Made by a program: the position numbers and the translations under genes
Source of the DNA: Certhia americana
Lineage: Eukaryota; Chordata; Aves; Passeriformes; Certhiidae
Direction: 5' to 3'
DNA: 64,000 bases
Assembly (NCBI GenBank): GCA_018697195.1
Contig: JAGMWU010000035.1
Coordinates: forward strand, 806,001 to 870,000
Notes under the pieces: model-generated
Databases searched by the model: none
Told to the model about the DNA's origin: nothing
What the model saw: only the letters and a program-made list of their open reading frames with translations
Shown: in pieces, positions 53,801 through 64,000 of the stretch
Layout of the letters: each line of letters opens with the position of its first letter
Numbering within the stretch: the first letter of the stretch is position 1

Positions 53801-56800
53801 GCAGGCAGCAGTAGAAAATTTGGAAGCATTATGGCTGTTTTAAGCAAGCCTGCTGCTGAGCTTGCAGAGCACGGGGTGTTTGGAAAATGCTGTGTTTTGG
53901 TGTCTTGGCTGTAAGAGGCTTGCAACTTTGCAAAACCTAACTTTTGAAACTTCAAAATGTTCTCAAAAAATTATGGTTGAGTGATTAATAGGTTGTCTTT
54001 TTGCCATATGCCAAGTAATACAGGCTCTGCTAAGAAGAAAAGCTTGCAGATAAGGGAAGGGTACTGAGTAATTCTTTATGTGGCTTGGTTCCTCTTCCAA
54101 AAGTCATGAAAAGCTTACAGATAACCAGGGAATCAGGCAGACAGATTACAGCCCTTTTCTCCTGTTGTAAAACCTCTGTATTCCCAGTAAGCAATGTAGG
54201 AGGATATCTCCCACTTCCTTTCAAGTTATGCTGTTCCCAACTGCTGTATTAACTATCAGTTCCTATCTGTGGGTTGAAGCCTTTGTACAGAACGCTCCAA
54301 AGCCTTGATCTCAGGAATATGAGAAAACAGTTTGACGTGAGATTCTGCAGATGTTCTGGCACAGGGCTCTGACAGCTGCTTTTGCCTCATCCCACAGTTT
54401 TTTGGATCTTTCTGACTCCTTGTGTATGTCTGCACCCTTGTTTTGCCCTTTTGGAAGGGGAAAGGTGTGTCTATGATTTCTGGGTCTGTTTTTAGTGCAG
54501 GCACACTCAGATCTGTACCTCAACTGCTGGTAAAGGCTGCAGTCAGTCCTTTCTATGTGTTTGTGGGTGTGTTTTAAACGTTAACCCAAAGTGTCCTTGA
54601 CTTGTTTCAAGAGGATCCCTGATTTGTACTTGCCTGTAAATCGTAAACTTTAAAGAGTTTAACTGTCTTGTGTGGAAGATGAAGGGGCATCTATACACAC
54701 TGTGATCTTCCATTTATAAAGGACTTAGTGTGACTTAAATGTGACTTAGGACGGCTTGATAAATACCAAGGAACTGCCAGGGTAATTATCTGGTATAAAT
54801 GTATCTGCTCTGATGGGGCTGTGCAGCTGCTCCTCACTGTCCTGGGGACCTGGAGCACCCTGGGCTTTGTGTCATCTGATGTCCACTCCCGGTTTTCAGT
54901 AGGCCACTCGTGGCATGCTGTAATTAAATAATGTTTCATTGGATGGTGGAAGTCTGGCAAATATTGGTGTTTGTGTCTGAGTTGTATAAACTTGGCTTGG
55001 AAAGCTGTGTTGTCTTTAAACACTTTCTCTGTCCAGAAGGGTAGTTGTGAATTACAGGGCACTTGATGAAATTCAGCGTGGACACTTTAAAGACAGAAGG
55101 TACAGTGTTTTAAAGGTTGCTTAAAGGCAAAAAAAAATATACCTCTTTAGTTTTTATAGATAAGGCTAAAATGAGGAAAGCTGGAAGAATCCTTTAAAAT
55201 GAGGAAAGCTGGAGGAATCCTTTAAAAAAAGTAAAGTATGCATCTCATGAAATGAGATGAACTGAAATGTGTTTAGCATTGGCAAACTGACTGTTCTTAT
55301 TTCAGGTGTATAAATGATGGGTGGAGGACTAATTTGTGGAAAGATTTATTTAATTTAATAACATTGCATTTTTGGTTTAATTTTCATCAGTTTGTTCTGC
55401 TTTGCTGAGGCTTGACCCAATAACTTTTTTATTAGTGAATAAGTAATTTTTCTTCTCAGTTTTTGTCATCTCTTGATTTGGGGAAGGATTCTTCTTTAAA
55501 GCTGGGGATCTTGAGCTGTAATTTAACATCTTTACTTAATCTCTGATAAATGAGGTCTGGGTCACAGTCTTCAGAAGTGGTTTAATGCAGCTGATGTAAC
55601 TGTATTGGTGCATGCTCTTGGTGAAATGAATCATTTGTAGGAGCAGTGACTTGCCTCAGCTGAGCATAACTGGAGTGCATTTGGTGGGGTTCCCCTCCTT
55701 AAAATATACCCTGTTGGAGGACTGCTCTGGCTGAGGCTGACAAACCCCTTTTTAAATTCATGCAGTCTGTGCCAGACTGTGCTGTTCTCTGAAGACAAAA
55801 CACATCTTGCATTTTATGAGCTTCGCTCAAAAATTTTGATGCCTGAGTGGTGATGGGCATTTTTCTTTCTTTTCTGTTTTAAAGGTTTTCCTTTATGCTG
55901 CAGATGTATGTTTTAACTACCTAAAAAACCCCTGAAAGTGACATGTCAGTAAATTTTCCCCATCTCACCTGTGAAGGAAGTTCCTCCCACCCTGTGCTGA
56001 TGAATTGGAGGGAAATGCTTTTTTCAGCTGATAAAAAGAAATAAAATTCCGTGCCCTTCCCAAAGGAGGAATTCAACAATTGGACAAGTGATGTGGGACC
56101 ATGTGTTGGTTTGTAAAAGGATATAGTTTGTAAAGATGTTTCCTTTGATGCCTGTGATGAATATGGATGTGTTTCCCTTGGAGAGGGTTTTGATTAAATT
56201 ATGCAATTAGAGCTGACCAGACAGATCTAAATATAGGAAGAGGTTTCAGTTATCCTGCCTTTGTGTGTATTAACACACCCGCACAGATGTGTGTTTGTTA
56301 TTGTTGTAAACAACACCTGTTTTCTAAAGACAGTTCAAAAAGTCAGGAAAGGGAATGGTCTTTGTGGAAAAACGGAGTTATACAGGAATTTTATGATGAA
56401 AGGGAAAAAAAAGATCTGTTTTCCCCAGATTTTTTCACCTTTTAGAAAAGGACTTCTAATTTACTTTGATAGCTAGGCTAGCTAGTCCTGGCATCTTTGT
56501 GGGTGTTCACAAAGCCATGGCCACTGCTCCAGACTGGTCTTAGAGGTTCTCCTGCATTTTTCAGGACTTGGTCTGTGTCATCTAACAATGCTTATTGAGA
56601 TCCTTGGCTGCTCCTGTACTCCTGAGTGCTCTTAGTGTCCTGGTGGGACAATGTGTGGAGTTTAAGTTCATCACAGCACAAATGAAATGATAAACCTGCC
56701 CCAAAGATGTGCAATGAAATACCCACTGTGATGGCTGGTAATTCATAATGTCTCTTGACAACTGTTTCTTTAGATACAATTTTTTTTTTTAATGTCTTGT

Positions 56801-59800
56801 CATAGTTTGAGGATTTCTTTAAGAGCCTTTAGCTTGGAGAGAGTGAAGAATGAAGAGTTTCTTCCTACATAGCATTTAGGAAAAAAAAACACCTTATGAA
56901 CACTATTCTGGCAAGTTTTGTAATTCACAGCCTTGTGTTCATCTTATAGGTTATTTTAGTGAAGTTCATATTTTGCAATCCCCTCTGTGCCAGAGTTTTG
57001 ACTGAATCATCAAGTTATAGTTCCTTCCTGACCTTGGTTATAGTACTAGGCTGCGGTTTTAGAGATAATCTTTGAAAGCACATCCAATTCAGTCTGACTG
57101 CTCACCGACACCAAAAGGGATTTGTGCACACCTGGGTGGATGTTTTGATCTATCCTACTTGTACTAGCCCTGCTGTGCACCAGGCTTACCCAGCTTCCTG
57201 ACCAGCTATCTTGGCAAACTCGATTTTAGCTTTTTCCTGTAGTCTTGGCAATATAAAATATATATTTAAAATAAGCAGATGGTCAAGGAAGAGCTGGTGT
57301 TTTGCGACTTTGTGGACTCTCACATGCATCTGAGTGCAAGAACAAGTAAAATTCAGCAGTGTGTTTTTTATCTCTGGTGAAAAAGGCAGCATTTGAGGGT
57401 CTGGTGATGACTTAAGAAGCTGTATAGTGTTGGTGTTTTTTGTAAACATGGTGGAGATAAAACTCAGAGGATGTGGTGTTTAAATTTGTTTTCAGAAGTG
57501 TGGTTTTCAGCAGGTCAAAACAGTTGCAAAGGTATTGGGAAGAAGTGTTCTTAACCAGGACAAGGACAGATCTTAGCGTTGATGCATGGCTGTTAAAACT
57601 GGGAAAGAACCTTTGCCATGTTATTTTCTCACAATGATATTTCTTGCTTAGAAATACTTCTGTTCCATTTTAGTTGTATTGTAACACAGGATTAGATTTC
57701 TAATGTGGGTGGAAAGCGGGCATTTTTTTCTGGAGAAGCAACAGTGAAGATACCATAAATCTGTCAAATCTGGTACCTTCAAATCCAGAAAACCTGCACG
57801 AATTTGCTATTGTTTCACTCTTGCCGTCATGCTAGTTGAGACTTCAAGGGCAGGGAGCAGTGCTTTGTCTGCCAGAAGCCAAACTGGGAGGCGGGTGGAA
57901 GAAAAGTTGTGGTTCACTGTAGAAACTGGCTGAACACTGTGTTCTTGGTTTGAACTGTGGGGAACACTGGGAAGGAGCTGGCAGATCCTGATAATGTAAG
58001 GTAATCCCTTCGTGCTCTGGACTAACAGAGCAGTGGGCTTTTTGGGTCACTGTTGCCTTCCTTCCCTCCCCTGGTAAATCCTGCATTGCCTCTGCAGTTT
58101 CATTTTTCTCTCCCCTGCTGCCTGCTGATCTGAAGGGTGCTTGTGGGTATCTGACAGGATTTTCTCTGTGGGCTGTACAGTGATACACGGGAGGTTTTCT
58201 TGGAAGGGCAGTCCCTCAGCCAAACAGCACGAGGGATGGCCCTAGAGGAGTTCTGACACAGTGGGTGTTTTGGGCTGTAACAGAGGTTATTTCACAGAAC
58301 AGGCTGGTGATACCCAGCCTCCTAGCCCTTGCTAGGTCTAAGTAAGGAAGGGAATCTATACAGTGTCAGGAAAAACCCTGCCTACTCTAGGTTAGGTATG
58401 ATGAGGTATTTTCAACACCAGTGTGTTCCTTTTTCCTTGAACGACATGTTATATATCAGAACACAGGATTGCGTATTTCAGTGGAGTTTTTTTAATTCTT
58501 TCTACCATGCCAAGAGAACATAAAAGAGTTAATTTTTTTTTTTCGTTTTCTTCTTGTCATTTTCCAAATCTGCAAAGGAGGCAAGTTAGATTCTGTACAA
58601 GCTCTCTAATGAGTTCTACAGCACTCTGATGTGAAATATGCTTTTTTTTTTGCATGTGTGTTGTAATGTTACTGAGGTTTCTACCAGGTTTAGTGCATTT
58701 TTCCAAACTGACCAAGATCTGATCTTCTGCCATAAGAAGGTGCAAAGAATTTGTTGACTAAAAGGAGGGTAATTCAGCAGAAGACTCTGGACTTTCTGTT
58801 TCACAAATCACATTACTTGAAGAAAGAAATCGAAGCATTTTGCTGCTTGCTCCAAGAATAGAGAGTTAGATTAAATTAGTGCACAATATGTTGTTACACA
58901 TTCTAGCATTGCAGCTGCTTAGACTTCATGCCTTTTAGTAATACATGGAAACTGTATGTGGAGGTAGTTCATGCTGGAATAAAGAGACAGCTCCCTGCCT
59001 TCTATGCCAAAATCTGTTTGTTTGGTTTTTTTTTTTTTTTAAAAAAAAATCTAAATATTGTACTGCTTACATGAGTTGCTGAAAATATGTGTCTCTCAGA
59101 GAGGGTAAATGACTAAATATTTTTAAAGAAGCAAATTAAAATCTCTCTGCTTGTTATTTCTTTATAGTGTTACTAAGTAATGGATGCTGGGAAGAGGTAC
59201 ATTGACCAAGATAAATTGAATTTTTAAAATGTAGTCATAGACTAGACAGTTTTCTGTATTAACAATTATCCTCACTGTGGTTCCTGCCCATTTTTATGTC
59301 TAACTGTGCTAAGCATATATTAAAAATATTTAATAGGATCCCTTTTGCCTGCATCACTGAGCCTGTAATACAAATAATGAAATTAGTAGGAGAGTTAGAG
59401 TCACTTCTTGTTTGCCTGAAACTTGGGCTAGAAGTTGTTTTGCTCCCCCATCCACCCCTCTGGGAGAGGATCATCTAATTGTCCAAACCCTTTCTCCACC
59501 CATCAAAAACAGTCATTTATGCAAAGTGGGACAGTTTCCTATGGGATCTCCTGTGGGAATTTGAAAACACTCTCATTGAATATTTTACTGTCTGCTACAT
59601 GCTGCTGACGGAGTAACTATCTTTCCTTTGAGGTCTAGAAAAATAGGACTTCTCTTAGGCATTTTGCCTAAATATGTTTGTCTAAATACAAGGCCGGCTA
59701 AACAGATAATATATATAAATATAATGCTCACTTATTTTTTTATAGGCTGCGTATACACAGATTTGTGTGTTAATCCAGAGATTAGAAAAAAGACAACAGC

Positions 59801-62800
59801 AGTGAAGGAGGACAAATAAAACAACCTTGGGATTGAAAGAAGTCTGTTGGTTCCAACATATCCACCAGCAGACAGAACACGTAATAAAAAGTGCATGGGT
59901 TTGGATGTGTAGAGAGTGTTTGATAAGTGGGTAGCAACTGAATTTCCTTTAAAGAGATGCCAGACTGCCTTTTGGAGAGTGTCCTGTTGTTTGGCCTAGG
60001 TTTCTGTTTCATCCCTACCTTGTGAATAAACAGACCCTACAGAGCCTGGTGGTCACTTAACTATTGGAAATACTAAATCCCACTTTCCCAAAAGGGCATA
60101 TGGATTTGGGGAAGAAAGATGCAGACTGTGTCATCTGCTGACTCGTGGTTTAATCTTTATTTTGCACTTCCAGCTGATAAGACCACTTTGTGCAGAAATA
60201 ATACAGGAAATGATGCAGTGCAGAAACCAAGAGTGGCAGAAAGGGAAATGGAATGTACTGGCAAGGGCTCAGCCATGCAGACAAGCTCTCTGCCTCTTGG
60301 AAACGAAAACCTCCACATACATTGTGGTTTGGGTTTTATTTGTTTGGGTTTGTTGTTGTTTTTTCCTTTCTCTATTTGTTGATTTTTTTCGTGGGTTTTT
60401 TTTGGTGGGTTTTTTTAAATTTTTTTTTTACTTAATATTGGTTTTGGAGCTTAGAGAAACCAATATACAGCAGCCTGTGAGTTTTATCCCCTTTCTCTTA
60501 TCTTGCTGCTTGTTCAGGGCTTGGGGTGTGCTTAGGTTTTGTTTTGGAGGCAGGACTTCAGCAGGAATCCCTGGCTGGAGGCTGGTGCCCAGCTGGGTCC
60601 TGCTGAGCTGCATTACTTCCAAGCTCACCTCCAAGCCCTGTGCCTAATGCTGTTCTTCCTGCTCCCAGCAGCTGTTGCCACAGAGATGCCACCGTAGCTT
60701 TTGATGGTGAGGGTGAAACTTATTTTGGAGTGCGTGACTGTGGGAGTGGGATGTGTGTGTGCTGCAGGATTTGATCCAAAAACTTCAGAGAATCTGTTCC
60801 TTTGGTCTGACTGCTTGGGGCTGCAGCTGTGCATTGTCTTAGTCTGTGCAGGGCTTGTGTGCTAGCCCATGTTAGGGCTGTATTTTCAGGCACTGATATA
60901 AGCATACAGTCTCAACAGAGAGGACTTTTTCACAGCAAGTAGCTTGGATGAAAAATGGGTCAGCCTAGATAGAGCCACATTTGCAAACATTATCAATGTT
61001 GGATGAAGCTCGGGTCGAAATGTAGACTTTGTACTTCCTCCTTTATTAGAGCTTCAACTCAAGCCTTTTAAGTCTTTCTTGTTTAATTCAACTGGAAGTG
61101 AAGGAGAAAGCTTTACTTGATATACTATTGGAACTTGTAACTTTTGTGTGTGGAACTTGTATCTTTTGTTTGAAAAGCGCAGAAAAAAGATACTTAGAAT
61201 ATTGATTGAGATGCATTCTATACATGAATTGAGAATAACTCAGTTACCAACATATTTAAAGCACATGCACTGGGGTTCTGGTAATTCAGTTCTTAAATTA
61301 GCACAGCATTTTAATGGAGCACTTTACAGTGCATGTAAGGATAAAGTATACCTGGAGTACAGTCAGTGACAGTAATGGAGTTTCAGTTCATTTAACAATA
61401 TAGCACATGCCCACATAACAAAACAAATTCGTAAATTTGCTGCAGGCTCATGCAAATTCTCTCTTGCATTAACATTATTATTTCAAATGCAGTTCTTAGC
61501 ATAAAAGAAATGGGATGTACCAGTTTGAAGTGTAGGTAGATGTGGCCTTGTCTTAGTCCATAGTCATTATTCACATAAATGTAGTTTATGCATTCAGCTT
61601 AATAAAACTGAACCTCTACAATTAGATAACTGTTCTAGTGACGAATTCATTTGAATAAAGTGGATGGTTTTCAGCTTAAAGTTCTTCAAGTATAGTGTTA
61701 TACTATGAAACCATTGCAGTGTATGACAGTCAAGAGAGTAAGTGTGCCATAGCATTTGCAGTTCTAAGGTCTGCAGTCTTTTCTTGGTATAGTTGTGAAA
61801 TCCTGTCTGACGTGGGTGTGCTGACACCTTCTATTCCCTGTGTGTATGGATTGCTGGTTGCTTGGGTGTTTTTTATGTTGTTCTGATGGCAACAAAAACA
61901 TTCATATCCTTTTCCCCTTCCCCCTTCCTCTGCAACCTGTTGGTATCCAGTCCAGGATATGTTTCCTGTCTGTCTTTTTGAAAATCAGTGGTGTGGTGCT
62001 CTTTGTCTCATTTTCCCTTCCCTGCCAGTTCTGAGTCTCTTCTGTTTCCCTTGCCAGAGCATTTTGCCTGCTCCCAGCCTGGGCAAGGACAAAACCTGCT
62101 GCTCGCAGCTGGGACTCCTTCAGATGTGGCGTTCCTCCCCCTCTTGACCCATCCCTTTAGTCCCATTTGTTGTCTCCCAGCTTCTCTGGACTTCCTTGTC
62201 CTTCCCACTCCTTCATGAGTCCTTGACTATATCGGGCAGACATTGCAGCACAAAGGGTCAGTGGATAATCAGTGAAGCTCATGATAGCTTTCCCTCACAG
62301 GCTGCTTAGGAGCTCTGAGGGCTCTTGGGTGGGGTGGGCAGATGCAGTTTTCTTTCTTATGTGAATGAGTGAGGGCTAAGATCTTTCTAGTTTCACTTTT
62401 TTTTTCCCCCCTTGCTTTGTTCCTCAAAGTAAGAGGTAAAACTGAGCTTTTTTTTTTTTTTTTTCTTCAGATTGAGTTATGCTCAAGTCTGGTACAGTGA
62501 TTTTTGAACTTCATGCCTGGCAGTTTGGAGAGAGCTGGGCAGCACATTGCTGTTGAGGAATATTGCTTCCAGCTGCTCTCTAAAATAAATAATAAAAAAA
62601 GCACTAGTGATCCTACACTGTTTCCTTGGGATGTTTTGCTGGTTAAGGTTGCAACAGCTGACAGGCAGATTGTAGCACCCCTCATACTTAACAGTGAAAA
62701 ATTTAAATTGAGGGACTGCTTTAACTTGTTGAGGCTGGATTTAATGTGAACTACATTTCTAATATAGGGATGTACTTGGTTCAGCAGCTGGTCCTGCTGC

Positions 62801-62953
62801 ATAAGTTTTCATCAGATGTGCCTTGAGTCCAGTCCTGGAGGTTGTCAGCATTTATTGTTGTTTTGTTGTTGGTTGATTTTTGATCACACCACTCTTCTGG
62901 GTTGAGGTGGGGTTTATTTTTAACTGCTGTATGCTAACTTGAAAAGTAAAATC
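50881..62953 (+). other. SMAD1 intron 1, right part
   Basis: No further coding exon is recognised. Contents seen are a short GATA run near 51270, a 28-bp tandem duplication at 55167-55222, T/A runs near 59023-59048, a long T/G-rich stretch at about 60320-60440, and a T tract at about 62448-62464. Paired open frames on both strands at 53.08-53.43 kb have no recognisable domain. A TGCTAAC at 62932-62938 is a good branch-point match but lies 54-60 bases from the acceptor. Confidence 0.7.
55167..55222. repeat. 28-bp tandem duplication in intron 1
   Basis: Two adjacent 28-base units (55167-55194 and 55195-55222) differ by one base, A versus G within GCTGGAAGAATCC. Recent local duplication with no evident function. 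Confidence 0.9.
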
Positions 62954-62992
62954 CTTTTTTTTTTTTTCCCTTTCTCTGATACTCTCCTTTAG
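62954..62992 (+). promoter_or_regulatory. SMAD1 intron 1 polypyrimidine tract and 3' splice site
   Basis: A T/C stretch that ends in CTCCTTTAG gives a textbook acceptor with AG at 62991-62992. It precedes a leader and coding block that matches SMAD1 exon 2, so the site is well supported by context. Confidence 0.85.
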
Positions 62993-63046
62993 GTTGTCAA
63001 CCAGAAGGATTTAGAATAATGAGAAGGCTGCAACCATCAAGGGGGG

Positions 63047-64000
<954 letters not shown>

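Noticed and set aside
60119..60647. 161-codon and 87-codon frames in intron 1
   Set aside because: They cross a T/G-rich low-complexity stretch and consist largely of Phe/Leu/Val/Gly runs with no domain.

Overview
This is vertebrate nuclear DNA, almost certainly from a bird. It is AT-rich and gene-poor, carries at least six truncated CR1 LINE fragments (the dominant avian retroposon), and holds one recognisable gene, SMAD1, entering from the right on the + strand. No bacterial-type genes, operons, CRISPR arrays, tRNAs or rRNAs were seen. T/G-rich homopolymer runs and A/C-rich runs next to poly-A would fit a neoavian bird, but the species cannot be fixed from sequence alone.

Layout. Bases 1 to about 42,300 are upstream intergenic DNA. 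They contain four + strand and one - strand CR1 fragment, a TATATACA-type microsatellite (10.4 kb), long T tracts (5.0, 11.0, 18.3 and 26.3 kb), an 82-bp near-identical dispersed duplication (18.9 and 21.6 kb), a 30-bp tandem duplication (1.8 kb), a weakly CARD-like open frame (31.3 kb) and an ancient MIR-like SINE remnant (41.6 kb). No intact upstream gene is recognised. A strong CpG island (about 42,330-43,225) follows, with a GC box, a perfect CCGTG pentamer array, a TG run and a TCC-type pyrimidine tract. It is the likely SMAD1 promoter and non-coding exon 1, with a probable 5' splice site near 43,030. About 20 kb of intron 1 follows, with one short CR1 fragment and a 28-bp tandem duplication. 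A clear acceptor at 62,991-62,992 opens exon 2 (62,993-63,616), which holds 224 bases of 5' leader with two overlapping short upstream ORFs and then codons 1-133 of SMAD1. Intron 2 runs off the window end.

Function. SMAD1 is the receptor-regulated SMAD of BMP signalling. The visible exon encodes essentially the whole MH1 DNA-binding domain with intact zinc ligands and DNA-contact hairpin. The linker and MH2 domain lie beyond the window. The upstream ORFs and the CpG-island architecture suggest both transcriptional and translational control, but this is inference. I do not see convincing evidence of a novel multi-gene biological system. The most unusual observations are the templated-looking 82-bp duplication, the CARD-like frame, and the repeat-dense promoter.
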